A DNA stretch of 64,000 nt from Lepidodermella squamata (lineage: Eukaryota > Gastrotricha). Position 1 is the first letter of the stretch, and each line of letters starts with the position of its first letter. The stretch spans positions 1,116,001 to 1,180,000 of the forward strand of contig JBLDXI010000020.1 of the NCBI GenBank assembly GCA_047495785.1. Direction: 5' to 3'. Under the pieces are notes generated by a model. It worked only from the letters and a program-made list of their open reading frames with translations. It had not been told where the DNA came from and searched no databases. This document shows, piece after piece, positions 11,408 to 25,115 of this stretch. The position numbers and the translations under genes were made by a program.

Positions 11408-13324
11408 CTATATGGTCCTATATTGCCCTATATAGATACCCCTGTACTTACCGTCACACTCGAATGCTGGTATGAACCATCGACTCGCGAGGCCACAAGT
11501 TATTTCAAAGAAATGTTGCTGAGTGAAAGGGATGACCTATAAAAAAAATGACTAAATTATTCACAAGTTTAGAGCAAAATTTCCTATAGCAAACCGTGTT
11601 GTTTGGGCAGAAGAAGTAAGCAACAGCTTGATAAGGCCAATAAGGCTTAGTCTCGTTGACGTAAGCCAATAAATTATGCCATGATTTTCCGATAAAAACA
11701 GGAACTAGGCGATCTGGTTTGTAGCAACCAACGCTGGTCAGATAGACCGAGGACGTTATCATATCCCCAACGGTTTGTTTACTGCCACAGAATTGTCTTC
11801 CCTCAGGGTGAGCAGTTCCAGACTGATCAACACAGTCGTCCGAACACGATGAATCATCAAGTTTAACATCAGCTGTTGGCAGTTTATTCAGGCAGAAACA
11901 GTATTTGTCAGCCAGAGCGCAATAGACATATTCCAACTCCATGCAAGCCTCGCGGCAAAGTCTCAACGGATCATAGGCCATTTTCGATATGTCAACGGTT
12001 GAATAAGGATTAAGGGGGTAAGATCCGTTCTGGTACATCCCAACCAGCGTCTTTATCTGGTAAGTTAGCGCAATGTCCTTTGCAGGATCTACTTTGAAGC
12101 AGCCCTTGTAGTAAAGGCTCAGAGTGCAGTCAACTGGTGGCGTTTTGTCCAGCGGATTGGCACTAGCTGCCGGTATCCATAAGGCTTCAGAACTGCATTT
12201 CAAACTCTGTTCATATCCTAGCCAAGCTTCATCCGTGTTCAGTTCGTAACCGATCTGGCAACGGTAGCCGACGTAAGATCTATAAGTTTTGATAGTTCCG
12301 TTATGGGTAGCTTGCGTGACATTAGGAAATGCACCACAGCTTTTCACTGAAATGCACAAACAATGTTTTAGGAGAAATTGGCGATTATCAGCAAAACTTA
12401 CCACTGCAGAAGAAAGGACCAGGCCTCCAAATACTGAGCTTTGATGCCGGATTTGCTACGCAGAATCTAACTGTATCCCTGTCCTCTAGGCCGTTTACTA
12501 CCTCGTAGCCGGGAGCTGAAAAGCCAACCATTAATAACAGAAAAAAATTCGACGAATAATATCAAACCGCAAGCCATATTCATAGCGCTCAGGTAATAGG
12601 GATACCGGGGAACGCTTGAATCATTGACCGGAGCGGTATCTTTTGTGATATTGTATACAATAGCTGAAAAAGTTGCACATGGTTTTCCTGAAAAAAACGA
12701 GATCAAGTTAATTTTATGTCTAACGCAATTTCTAACTTCTGCACTGCGGTAAAGGTTGGGACCATTCGCCAACTGAGTTGCATTTAGAGCCTGAGTAGGA
12801 AGAGTTCCTGATAAGCCAAGAATTACACGCTGCATTGAAATCTGATCCTGGATTATTGTATCTAGTTGGATAGTTGGCTAGTTTCTGATCAGCAATCGGG
12901 CATGTGGATTCACGCCAGCCCTGATCTGAGCAAGTCATCGAAACTTGAAATTCAACTACTTGATCAGGATAATTGGCCGACTGAGCTTCACAAGTGAATG
13001 AAGCTTGCTCGTCTTTACTGTATTGCGGCTTTAATGGAGATGCCCCTGAAGAAGCTGCACGAGGGCATGGTGCTGGTGGTACCCGGCAGGATGCGGCAGA
13101 GCACGGTCTCAAGCAATTGTTCTTGGTTTTGCACACGAATCGATTGTAGCCGTAAGTTTGATCAGTTCCGCTGCTTAGAGATCCAGGCACCGAATTTGCC
13201 GGACTAGAAAATTGGGTGGTCACATTTTCGAGCCGAAGAAGTGCGCTATCGTTGCTCCAAAGACCCGGTGGAAGATTGTAAGGTACCGAGTTTGACCCTT
13301 TCGTCAGCCACCCCCAGTCGCCCC
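11408..13324 (-). other. C-terminal sushi and WSC-like region of the giant gene
   Basis: The end of the protein holds three or more sushi-like modules (for example CNSVGEWSQPLPQC). A WSC-like domain follows, starting YYKGCFKVD and holding a CREACMELEYVYCALADKYC core. The last Cys-rich module starts VGCYKPDRLVPVF and needs a 58-bp intron near 11.55 kb to restore its final cysteines. No transmembrane segment or GPI tail was found. Confidence 0.55.
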
Positions 13325-16300
13325 AAACCACTGAAATAGGCAACGAAGTGAAGAATTTCTTGCCGATGTCTGAGTAAACTTACATTGAGCTCGAGATGTA
13401 GCGACCTTCCGGCAGGCTGTTTGCAAGGGCCCGATATCTTGCGACGTCAACACTGTGGTATACAACGCAACACAGGTCAAATATCCTTTGAATTGACCGA
13501 TATCGACTCGACTGAAATCAGCAGAGACAGGCGTCAAATTTGAAGAACCACAGATTGTTCCGTTAAGATAAACTGTCAATTGGTTAGATTCGCCGTCGTA
13601 GGTAACGACGAAGTGTGACCAGACAAAATTCGGAAATCGGCATTTCGTCAGGTTGGCTACGGAGCTATCTACGATTTGCACACCAAGCATATTTGAAGGA
13701 AAAGTCCTCAGTGAAAAAGAATCGGTCCTGAAGATAGCATTTGAGCCAACCAGTGGCGAGTCCCGGTAAATGAAATAAGAAATGCTGAAACGGGTCATGG
13801 CACTTGAGACTCTAGTCGCGTACTGAAGTCCAGTATAACCACTGAAGCTGTACGAGGATGGTTTCGTGATGGAGCTGAGGAAAGGCCCATGATCCACAAG
13901 AGTGGCTGCCGATATATTTCTTGTCCCTGCGCCAATGTAGTTATCCGTCAAATCATCAGCGCGATAAATGCTAGTCAACGGCCAGAAACCCAGGGTGAAA
14001 CTTGGCAAATAAACATCTTCGTGGGCTGAAATATATTCAGGGAAAAAAGCGCCTTTGGATAGGAGTAATCAGCGTACTTCGAAATTTGCAATTTGCCAAG
14101 CAGCCCGATCCTTTTCCATCGCAGCTCTCGCCCAAATCAAGTCTATTGTCTCCACATTTAGGTCGAGCTATAGGAAGTGGATTTGTTTAAAAACACCAAG
14201 TTTAACAGGTTATAATCGTTTTCCCTACCATAAGCACCCGTTTCACAGAATGACGTTGACCCCATAATTTCCAAATCAAGCTCTGCGAGAACCCAAGTGA
14301 AGTTGCGGCCAGAACCGTATGTGGTTGCTAACAAAAAGTATTGATCCTTCGTTTTCACAGTACCAGTGTCGAAAAACTGCGGCGGATTCGGTTTGGCCAG
14401 GTATTCATACAACCCAGAAAAATTGTTCGCTGAATACAGCTTATCCCAGCCAATCCAGTATTGCTGATTCACTTGAATCAAATGAACTAATAGTTTCAAA
14501 ATCATATCAGTGCAAGAAGGCTCACGTCTGAAGTATATCAACCCCAAGGCGAAGTGCCACGGCTGCTGAACCATGTTTGCGTAATTATAGAAAAATGAAT
14601 TTTGAGCTCGGTCCCTCGGAAAGGCGAGAGAGCCGCCCCTCCTTCGACAATGGCGCCATACGCTCGGCGCGGTTCTGCTGAATAGAACCTGCGGCTCGTA
14701 GAAATAACAGTAGTTACCATATGGCCAAAAATCGACAGGGCAAGCTGGTAAGAATAGAATATCAATAACTTAGTGAATCTATCTTGACCTAAAAACCAAC
14801 AGCTAAAGCGACGGCAGTAAGAAGCTAACGATCCCATATTGGACCAGACGATTGGGCGATCAAATAGCATGAAACAGCCCATGTTGCCGATTATGCCGGG
14901 TTGGTTCCAATCCGTTCTTTTCCAGCCGAGCAAAACTGGATCAGATGGCAATCCATGCGACTGATAGTTGGCAAGGCCAATCGCAGTCCGATTCAGGGTC
15001 ACGTTGAATATAGATTTGAATTTACTAAGAAAGCTGGCCAGTCCGGTGGTAGCGTCGTAGGAGTAGAAATAAAACCGAGAACTTGAGATGATAACACATT
15101 TTTGCTACGAAAAATACTGAAGAAATTTCTTACTTCATCATAAAGCCTGAGTTGCCTGTTGCTGACTCTGTCGCTACGGAAATGTCGCTTTCTGACCCAT
15201 CAGGATGTTTCATGTAGAGCCTCATCTCGCGTTGCGATAGTGTCCCCGATGGCGTTGTGGTTGATGAAGTTACAGGTGGGTTCAAGAGATCTATCGTGGT
15301 ATTAATCGTATTGCTAATCAAGTCTCGCTTCTTCCTTCCCGCTGGGCTTGAATAGGTCAACACGAAGTAATAACCGACTTCGACGAATCCTCCAACACAA
15401 GCTCTGAAGTCATAATAAATCATGAAAATAGATAACCAGGGAGGTGTAATTTTACAGAGTCCGTCTGACTGAATCTGTGACGTTCGGGGTGGCCCAATAG
15501 AATCCGAAAGTAAACGATCGATTTGGAGAAATGTCGTAAGCTGGCCATTGAGACGGCGGAACGAGTCTCAAGCTACAATGAGTTGTAAGAATCTCGAAAA
15601 CAACTACTAAAATTTCACCTCGAATATCCTGAAAATGCCGCGGTTTCGGCATTGAGCAATTCCCGATTTGCCGTTTTCGCTGCATTTACTAGCCCCAAGA
15701 AGCTGTAAGATATTGATCCGTAAGCAATTTCGCCAACTGCACGCTGATAGCCGACATCTTCGAGCCCGTACTGCGCTGTTAGAGGCCAAAGTCCGATCAA
15801 GTTGGGCGCGAAAGGTAGTTTCAACATCGATTGACCCTCAAGTTGACATCTGCCTGAACATCCGTCGCCAGAGACCATATTGCCATCGTCACACTCTTCA
15901 AAGCCATCAATCTCGCCATTGCCACAATTCGAGTCTAACCCAGCGACGATGAGATATTCGCACGAAGTTTTGAACGATGATAGAGCAGACTGCCGTGATG
16001 ATGAGTTCTGGAGAAAATCCGAATACATGGCGGCGCAAGCTATCGGGCCGTAAACTCCGCGCCCTATCTTAAGGGAGAAGTTTGAAGTAGGATTGCCCGA
16101 TGTTGACGCAAAGGTGAAGTTCGCTAAGGTAGTGTCGTTCGAGACAACGAAAACATGAGTAGCATTGCAGGTCAACCCTAAAGCCATCCATTTATTCAAA
16201 AATGTTGAGTTCATAGGACTTGACGTAGGGAATCGCCACAATACTGAATCTAAGCTGCTACCATACTGCATCCAAAGAGTGTTGTTGATTCGGCTGCTAC

Positions 16301-19300
16301 TTCTCTGGAAATAAAATCCTCCATTCGTAGCATCGTAGCAGAACATGTGGCCTTGGTAATATGTCGATCCGGCAGGATTATTGTTCGTGGTGAAGAGTGA
16401 TACTTCGAAGAAACATGACGATTCTGGCAGATAGTTCGACTGGAATGTGTTAGTATTTTGACTGAATCTGCCGTAGATGAAAAACGTCATCGGGCAAGTG
16501 ATGGAGTCTGAGAAGTAGTTCGACAGGTCGTGATAGTCTGAATTGTATCAACTTGAAGCTCTCAGCAAAGTTAAGCTAATTTTCTTACTGTAGGGGGTGA
16601 AAATTGGGACCCTAGCCGTCATTGACCACGGAACTGAAGTCATTTCGGGAAGACCCCCGACAAATGATCCGTGCCTCTCGTTGCCGCTAAGATCAGATTC
16701 AAGTAGTCGGCTTTCTGAATAAGCCCAGAATCCCATCATCGAAGAAACGGAGAAATTGCCAGCAATACCTATCGCAAGAAATCAAACTTCGAAGTTAATG
16801 AAATTAATCTTTAGTTACTTGGCCGAAGACGCTGTAACAATCCGACTGTATATTGCCTATCTGCGCTTAGAAGTCCATTAATCTCCTCGTATTCCGCCAA
16901 AGATTCAATATAGAGCGGAGAGGTTGGCTCGCCTAGGACTCCGTTTGTGCAAACATTATTAGCCACTGTCAAAGATTCAGCAAAGCTTGTGAAACAAACA
17001 TTTTGACATCAGTTGTAACTGAGTTTTTAGTTCACGTACTATTCGGCAATAAAATAGCAATTACCACGCCAGAGAATGAACCCGGCGGGGCAGCAATTTT
17101 GCTCCTCAACTAAGCACGTATCACTGCAGCCATCCATTGACTCGCGATTTCCGTCATCACAAGTCTCGCCCAACTCCACAACTTTATTGCCGCAAACGCC
17201 TTGGAAGCCTAAGGCAGTCACATCTAATTGGATGAAAACTTGAATGAGCGAAATTATTCTTCCATGGTGAACATACTTTTCGAGTAGTCTTGGCAGACAG
17301 CACGCAATTGGTTTATCTCAATTTCAGTCAATAGGCAATCGTAAATTGCCAAGCATTTGATTGAAACGGCACTTAGGAATGGAGTATTTACTATCACTTC
17401 GATTGGGAAGCTGATGTAAGGCGGCATCTGAATAGCTTCGAAGAACGTGTAGTTAGCAAGCCTGGCATTTATGTATGCCTTAGCCATCAGGCTATCGAGG
17501 TCCAATGAGAATGTGACAGTAAACGGGAATGAAAAACTACCGCTGACAGCCAAAACCTGTGGTTCGTACCAATAGTAATGTTGGACGATGATAATAACGG
17601 TTTTGTAGCCAATTTTAACGGTTAGGGTTGAGTTGGGACCAAAAGCCATAGCTGTAACAGGTAAATCACCCGATGCGAGATTAATGCTTGTAACCAAGAA
17701 AGAAACGCTTATTTCCGAAGAGAAATTGAAGTTTTCAACAGGCAAGGATTCAGTAATATAGGTTGAGTTTGAAGCTGGTGTGCTATTCCAAGCCAAGCTT
17801 AAAGGTCCTCTGTCGACATCATTGAATCTGCCTTGCCCAAATGGCCAAAACGAAATCAAGTGATCGTAAACCGGGAATTTACCTAAGAAATCAGAGCATT
17901 AGCTGTTCATATGAATCGTTAAGCCTTACTGTATCGAGCTGATGAGCTGAATTGATAAAGCGGTCTGGCTAATGTCTTCGAGCAATCGACTGTTCTCAAA
18001 CCAGGATTTACCTCTGAGATATCCATGACAACACACCAAGTTGGCGAATTCTGTGAAGGCTGCCCTTGGAGCCACATCGAACTATCAATCGATTTATTGG
18101 ATGATAGCCAAAGGTATTCCGAACGACTCGGATCAAAGAATGCTCCAACCCAAAATAGCTTTGCTGAAGTTGAGTTAGCGAGAGATGTAAACTCAATGGC
18201 ATCACTGACCGCATTGAACGTATCTTCTTCAGTAAAATCTGCCACATTTCCACCCTTGGGGACAAATGCCATAGCGTAGGAGAAGTTCATCCCGTTAGTG
18301 AAAGAAGAGTTTTCACGGTAGGAGTAACAGAAACCATTCAGCTCAACTGCCCACTCTCCGCAGTTGCTTGTGTTAATAATTGAATTGAGTGTGCAAGCTT
18401 CGACGCATCGATCCATCCCAACCCATGTTCCATCAGATTGGCAAGTTATTGCCTTGTTGTTATCCCCAGTGCTTAGGAAAACTGCCGTATCAGATTCACA
18501 CTCGATTGTGGCGGTATTGCCTGATAATATAAGGGTAAAAGCTATCTTTTGAATTTATCAAAAAACCTGAGTAAAATGTAGATATTTCGTTGCAGAGGAA
18601 CACCATACTCAGAGCTGATTGCACGCTTTTTGATGGCAAGGGACACAATGGTACTGAAAAAGAAGACTGGTAACTTGCATCTATGAAACGCTCATCACGT
18701 ACTGAATGTCATTGGCTTTGGAGCATTGGAGACGTTCGCCGATGTGAAAAGTGACGATGAAACCGGGGCGCGGCAAAAGCTCTGATAAGTTTCTCCAGTG
18801 CTAGCATTGCATGTATCCAGCTGGAATAGGTTCGATTCATCGAGATATGGGCATAGAGCTGGGTATCAAAATAGCTGGAAAAATTGAAGCTATAGTGGCT
18901 TAATGTTTTACCTTCGACACAAGGTGGAAGGTCACTCCAGCCCGTAGATTGCTGACAGGTGATATTTTTTGTAACGTCAAGATCGCGAAACCGGAAATTA
19001 GCGATGCAGCGAATTATCACTGATGAATTAACTGAAAATCAAATCCTGAAATATTGGCATGTTCGGCAGATATTTCGCCATATACTTGGATATGAATTAT
19101 TCGGCAATGTGACTGTTGCCCAGCTGCCACCAAGGGACATGACCTCGTAATTACTATAAAAAAGGGGCAACGCCGAACATCTTGTGACCGCCATTGCTGT
19201 TGCATTGTCAGTAGCGACTCGGCCACAGCCTGGGCTCAGTGGACGCTCGCAGATGAAATACTGCGCTTTAGAGCAGGCATCTGGATACCACATCCCATCC

Positions 19301-22300
19301 CTCGATTCCATTGCGTAGCACGTATTTGTTGTTAGAACAGTCGATTGAACTTTTGTTCCCTTGGCTAGATTACTGTACACTGAACCCTTTGTCGCGTCTT
19401 GGTCTGTGTAAAACCAATGCGGTTTCGTCAGCCGAGCTTCGACTGCGAGAGATCATCACTAGATTACATTGCGTATTTACTTAAAACTTACTGTCGGGGA
19501 TACTTTCCCCACTCTGCGAGCAAACTACATTGAATGGATAAGCTAGAGCATTATAGCACATCGGGTGATATGTGAAAATAAACCAGCTCGATCGATCAAT
19601 TCGATACCATAAAGCAACTCTCAAAGAATCGTCGGGCGGTATCTCCGGGCAACTAATGAATGTAAGGCCTGCATTTATTATTGTGCCGAAGAAGGAATCA
19701 GCGGTTGGGGAGGAACCATCATCCTCCCATACGAAATTATCTGAAATATCGGTCATCATTGGGGAAATAAGGATTCGAATCATACCAAGGGCGAATTTTG
19801 CCATGTAGTTGCCCGTATCAAAGCTCAGGTTGACAGCATTACTAGGCCATTGCTTTGAGGCCTTCAGGTTGGCAGATAACACCAAATTGGTCCACAAGCC
19901 GAAACGGTACTTGGAATTACTCCCTTGTGCTGACATTCTGGGACTCCTAATCATAAATCCCAAAACTGCATCGGCTTGAGCATCGTTATCAATGCGCAAC
20001 AAATTCGGCCAATTCGAGCCGCCGCAAAAGCTGACCACACTATTATAAGGCAGCAGAGTTGTCAGCATTTTGAAGCACCGGCCCTGTAGTGGCACATAAT
20101 CGATCGGACAGGATATGTCTAAAAGGCATATTATAAAGCTCATATTTACATTATTGTAAAGCGATCAGAATTTACATGAGCTGATCGCAGATTTCCAAGC
20201 TGACCGATCAGGCTCAATCACGAGGGCAGCTTCACAGAAAAAAGTCCGGTAATCATAGTACCCACGGGGAAACATGGTCCACGATCCATTCACAGAGCCA
20301 ACGACAAACCCGTCCGTCACTATTCCGGAAACATTTGTCCACTTGTCTTTCGCAGCCGAAGGGTCAAAAGGTACGCCATCGTACCATTGAACGAATTGCG
20401 ATGCATTAGCTCCTGAATTCAAACTTGTTAGTGAATTGCAATTACTAAAAAGGACGAAGGGGACAAACCCTTCACGTTGATTGGCGTTTGGAGCGGCGTC
20501 ATCAAGCCTAGATAGATGATGTTCGCAGGGCTGAACATTCTGCTAATATTGCCGAGGAAAGCTGCGTCATCAGGAGTCTGCTCAACAGGCTTGTAACCAC
20601 CCCCATTTGCCATGCACAATATTTCATCGTCATGGGGCCATGCAAACGGGGAACTTGCAATCCAGTAGCACCTGTTGACGGCTGCGACGTAGAAATAGTT
20701 GTCAGGACAGCGCAGCATTCTAGCTGTCATTGCGATCCAATAACGACCGCCACTTTCTTCTATAATCTCAGCATACATCTGGTTTTCCCGTGCTGTTTCG
20801 ATGTGAGCCAAGTATCCCCCCTGGGAGTAGCAATAGTCCAAAGCGTTTTGCCACGACCCAGCATCTTCCATCGATGACAATGTCATGCACTCTTCGTTTA
20901 AAATCACCCAGCCTTCAGGGCAGGCTTGTGAGCAGGAAGCGAAAGGCTGGCTTTCACACAAAAGAGAACCCATTGCCAACGAAATGTTAGAGCTAGTTCC
21001 CTGATAAGACGTCAACATTCCGTCTGGTCCGATGGCGAGAAATTTCTCGGAAGCGTTTCTCATCGAATTTGCATATTGCCCAACTGAGAACACCGGTGAC
21101 AAAGCCGTGCCATGAAGTGGCCAAGTTCTAGAGTCTACAGGTTTGAAAAGCAGTAAAACTCATAACTTTAATAGAGATAAAATACTGTAATCGTTCGCCA
21201 TTGCGAATGGATTTGATAAATAGTTGTTAGTTGGCAAAACAGCCCAGTTCCTTCCTTCTCGCCAGATATGAGAAGAACTACGGCATGGTGTGGCCCAATG
21301 GCATGCCTCTTCCCAAAACGGGAAAGTAGAACTCTGACCCACTTTAGCTCTGTAATTACGAGCATACAACATCTCCTCCTCAGACTCGATGCTGATAGGC
21401 CAGACGCTACCGGTTTTCCACAGTGAAAACCCATCACGGTGGCATTTATACACCGCAGCGTAGAAATTTAGTGGCGTCACTGTGAGCAATAATGTTATAT
21501 AATCGATAGCTTTAAGAAGTTTGTTTCACCTCTTGAGGCATAGGGCAGCGTTGTACGGTAACAGCTATCTCTGAAGTAGGCCCAGCCCTCTGGACATGAT
21601 CTAGCGCTGTTTTTCAGGCCGAGGACTGAGATTTCTCTGATGCCACCTGTGTTAGTCGAGCACCTAATATAATCCCATTTCAGATTGGTACCGTTGATAA
21701 CGATGCAGTTATTCCCTGCATCGGGTGTGAATTTGTCTGACTGCATTTTGAAATTGTGAACTCCAGTTGATTTTAAAGGCAGCTGAAATTGTGTCTCGCG
21801 CCAATCGATCCTCCATTTGAAGTCAGCTGCTCAACAATAAATATTGAATAAACCTATAGCATTCGAGCATAATTAAAGGCCCACCGAATTGTCCGTTTAT
21901 CAGCAAATTATTTGGTTCCAAACCGATGTACATAATGGCAGACTGGTACCTCTTGTGTTGCGATATAATTGCATTTAAAAACTCAAGTTCCATCCAATTT
22001 TCAATTCCAGCAAGGTGCGCGTTTCCCGATGCGAGATAATTTGTCGTCCAATCGCCTCCGAAAGTTCCATAGGCTGCATGTTGAACTGTTTAATTTTAAT
22101 CATTAAGCAGGAAACCATGTAATTGAAGAAACTTACTATCGTAAGTTTTCCCGCCAAAGTAATAGAATACACTATTGTCCGTCCGCACGAAAGGTTTTGC
22201 CAACGCACTCGCCCCTAAAATTATGTTTCGGATGGGTCCATGTATGGTCATTTTAAAATCTCACCCATGTAAACCGGTGTGCTACTGGGAATTCGGTAAT

Positions 22301-24857
22301 CGCATATGAAGGGAAGCATAGTAGCTTGATCCTCGGAGTAAAAAAATCCATAGTAGTGAATGGTCATGTACTGGTTCTTCTGAAACTTCGAAGAGAGAGC
22401 AGCGTCACTCAGTGCTGAGTATGGCGGTGGGTAGAATGTCGTCGCGTATATATCAATCTTGTCCGGATTTTCGAACCTGATAAATTTAACAAACTTGAAA
22501 CTGCAATTTCTTTTATGCGAGATTCTTCTACCAAAATGGGGTACCCACACCGTCCGTAAAGCCGCCGACCCAAGCTCTGATAATGTTAATCCCGTTACTC
22601 TGCATAAGCTGGCTCAAAATCATTCCCTACGAATAAAATCAATTGCAAACGATATGCACATGAGACATGGAAACAAACCTGTTCATAGACGAAAAACTGA
22701 GCCAGTCTTGCGCCGAAATTCTCTTTGCAGTAATTATCGGCATTCCCCCACGTCATAGCAGTAGTCACGATTCGATAGCAGCGCCCGTACAGCTCCAACC
22801 AACCGCTCATGCACTTATGCATTCTAACCCACAGGCGCTTGAGCTGTGTAGCGGGGAACAACCGTCGGTAGTTCGCGATGAATCTGTAGTCATCTTCGTT
22901 ATCAATCGATGCCGGTGCTGACTGTTGGCAAAAACTCGTCAAAAAGCTGTTGTAATCAGCAGTTGCGTTAACAGTCACGGGTGGAATGTACCACGCTTTT
23001 GATCCACGGCGAATCCAATTTAAAGCAAAGCTCGCGGGATAAGTCAAATTCGGTCCAAAACGGTCTGGAGCAAATGACATTCCAACTGAAGGTATGGTCA
23101 GGTTTGGCGCAAGTAATCCTGTGTAGCTGACAGAACCTCGGTTGGCCATGAGAATGTAGCCATTCGTGCTACCAACACTTAAGCTGATATTAGGCAGAAA
23201 AGGAGTTCCGTCTGACCAGAAGGCGTGACCGTGAACGATCATCAAAACGGGTCCGTACATGACATTTTGAATAACTTGATTTGCAACTAATCCCGACAAG
23301 CTGCTGTCACGGCTTTCCAATTGAACGCTTTGAAACTCCATCGGCCAATTTGCCAGAGGAAAAGAGTTGGAATATCGAAGGCAAGCAGCTTCTCCGTTCA
23401 CTTTTACTTCTTTGGATCCCCGCAAGCACCCAGCTCAAATGATAAATCGTATACGAGATTCTCTCATGAAAATGTAGTTCATTAACTTACATGGTCTGAA
23501 TTCACAAACAAATCCGCCTATAAGAGACGTGCAATTATCTAGGGTCATGACCCTCGAAGAATTCATCGAAACGCACAGCTGGTTTCCAGTTCCTGATGTT
23601 GTAGGCGAGCTTACCGTGACGTTGACCAAGGAAGGAGTAATGATTCGACCTCTCATGTCAACAACTGAAGGAGAGAGCTCAAACCTTGTTGTATAAATTC
23701 GAAAAATCTTACGAGGTCCAAAGTTGATGTTTGATGTTCCGCCATTAGCCGCACTTGTAATCGCTGGGTTGTAGTATCCAAGCCAAAACTTAGTGGAATT
23801 CGTAGCGTTTACTCGTTGTATTGAAACGCGAATCAAATCAAAGTTGATACTGATGGGGTTCAGATTAGTCGGTGCAGCTAAAGTGCCTCCATTTTGCTGA
23901 CATCTGCTTTGGGCGCTCAGAAAGTTGACTTGCTGTCTGTATGTAACGTAGATAGCTCTTGGCTCAGCTATTTCATCGCAATCAGTCACTTTTATAAGAC
24001 AAAATAGAGATAGTAAGGTAACATGTGATCAGAATTACTTCCGCTTAGGGTGTGCTTCCTAGCCAGGAGTCGAATTCGTTGAATCGTGGCCTGGCGATCA
24101 GAGTAATTAGCAATTCGGAGATCAGTCCCGACGAATGAGCTACAAATGCCATCCCACCAGCCAGTAGCCATTGAGCCGCAATTAGGTAGAGGGCTGTCCG
24201 ATGTTGCAAAAGATCCGCAAGTTGTCCCTGTACCTTGGCTACATCTCAACAGCGAAGGAGCTGTGGCGAGAGAGATTTATTTACTATCTAATTGTAGTAG
24301 CATGGTAACTTGCCTCTCATTGGATTGCACGTTAAATTCAACCCGCTGGTGCCAGATTGTGAAATAGCATACCGATCTCCGGAGCCAGCAATCTTGAATC
24401 CGTCATAGGCCTGCCAAAAATACCGGCCGTAGTTGTCCCAAACTTCAGCAACAATTGCATAGGCTCCATCGTAAGTTAACGCGAAAATCTGGTCGTTTCC
24501 CAGCCAAAAACTATCGGCTAGATTACCAAAGCCGTCTTTGTAGTCCTGCCATGGCCTGGCGAAATCGACGGGCCCTGACAGGTTACGATTGAAAATAACC
24601 GTCCAGCCCCCGCCAAAGTCGTTCATCTCGCAATAGGCATCGAACGATGAGCTTAGTTTTGTTGGTTGTATGCGGTAGATTCCGCTAGCTGCTGAGCCAT
24701 TGCTCAACAGAATTTGTTCGCAGTCACCTGAAGCTGTAGTCGAACACTGACCATTTGCTAAAAAGAAGAAAATTCGATGCTAGAAAACCTTTCAAGGCAA
24801 ATAGGTACCTTTGTTGTATAGAAGCAACAATATTATTATTCTTTCAAAAATCTTCAT
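11408..24857 (-). CDS. Giant secreted mosaic protein: fibrinogen, C-type lectin, LamG-like, DUF4215, sushi and WSC-like modules
   Basis: Nearly forty exons can be chained from the ATG at 24857 (signal peptide in exon 1, 24857-24809) to about 11408 with no in-frame stop, giving roughly 3,800 aa. Almost all introns are 50-60 bp and in phase 1, so modules are bounded 1-1, the classic exon-shuffling arrangement. Order: fibrinogen-related domain; about eight C-type lectin-like domains; sushi repeats; a further lectin-like domain; then alternating LamG-like, DUF4215-type and lectin-like modules; sushi repeats; a WSC-like Cys domain; and a last Cys-rich module. I see no membrane span, so it is probably extracellular. 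The last join is uncertain: after 11449 the frame either reads through to TAG at 11410-11408 or splices to a tiny exon ending at 11367. It could be two genes, but the phase-compatible joins argue for one. A role in surface recognition, matrix or immunity is inference. Confidence 0.75.
13405..17870 (-). other. LamG-like, DUF4215-type and lectin-like module block in the giant gene
   Basis: Concanavalin-like (LamG_3-type) modules begin with FWPF/LWPLT/FWPLT strings near 17.85, 15.79 and 13.99 kb. Between them are DUF4215 (Myxococcus cysteine-rich repeat) modules: CGNKVVELGETCDDGNRES near 17.2 kb, CGNGEIDGFEECDDGNMVS near 15.9 kb, and a shorter CGDNRLDLGESCDGKGSGC near 14.15 kb. Lectin-like domains lie at about 17.1-16.8 kb and 14.7-14.2 kb. 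Confidence 0.65.
17930..19330 (-). other. Sushi/CCP repeats and a C-type lectin-like domain in the giant gene
   Basis: Around 19.3-18.4 kb the frames contain repeated four-cysteine CCP modules with terminal GW/WxxxxxC motifs (STGWSDLPPC, SDGTWVGMDRC). They are followed by a CTLD (CGEWAVELNGFCYSY to WCVVMDISE) ending near 17.9 kb. Introns are all in phase 1. Confidence 0.6.
19039..23988 (-). other. Block of tandem C-type lectin-like domains in the giant gene
   Basis: Successive exons carry repeated CTLD starts such as CMSGWLELYGRCYR, CPEGWAYFRDSCYR, CPEGWVILNEECMTL, CPDNYFYVAAVNRCYW and CPIDYVPLQGRCFKM. Each is followed by a Trp- and Gly-containing core and usually a terminal F(V/F)CE-type cysteine. 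The mannose-type EPN triplet appears only once, as LEPNN near 21915, and WND-like calcium motifs are mostly missing. Many of these domains therefore probably do not bind sugar through calcium. Confidence 0.7.
24039..24757 (-). other. Fibrinogen-related domain of the giant lectin gene, with a GC-AG intron
   Basis: Exons 24757-24314 and 24260-24039 encode a FReD: Cys followed by GSAASGIYRIQP, then YCEMNDFGGGWTVIFNR, FWLGNDQIFAL and a C-terminal GWWDGICSS segment. The intron between them starts with GCAAGT and ends CCACAG. Using any nearby GT instead breaks the frame, so a GC donor is required. Confidence 0.8.
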
Positions 24858-25115
24858 TTTATTCGTCTGTGTCTAGTTTGCGAATAAACGCTGCATGCTG
24901 GGCTTAACTTGCCTACTCCCATCGCTGTTTTGGTTTGTTGAGAAGTAGCCACGCAACCAGCTGCTTGTTTATGAGTAAAGTGAAGAAATCGAAGCTTAAA
25001 TTTTCGCACAGGACTTTTATTCTTCCCACAAAATGCGTTTTATTTTCTCAGTCACATCGATAATCGCGGCATACACCCACCTGTCTGTCATACAAATTTT
25101 GCATAATAAATCCTT

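Noticed and set aside
21854-21882. 27-bp intron in the giant gene
   Set aside because: Too short and out of phase; a donor upstream at the codon for the residue after GQF gives a 58-bp phase-1 intron and an intact lectin core.
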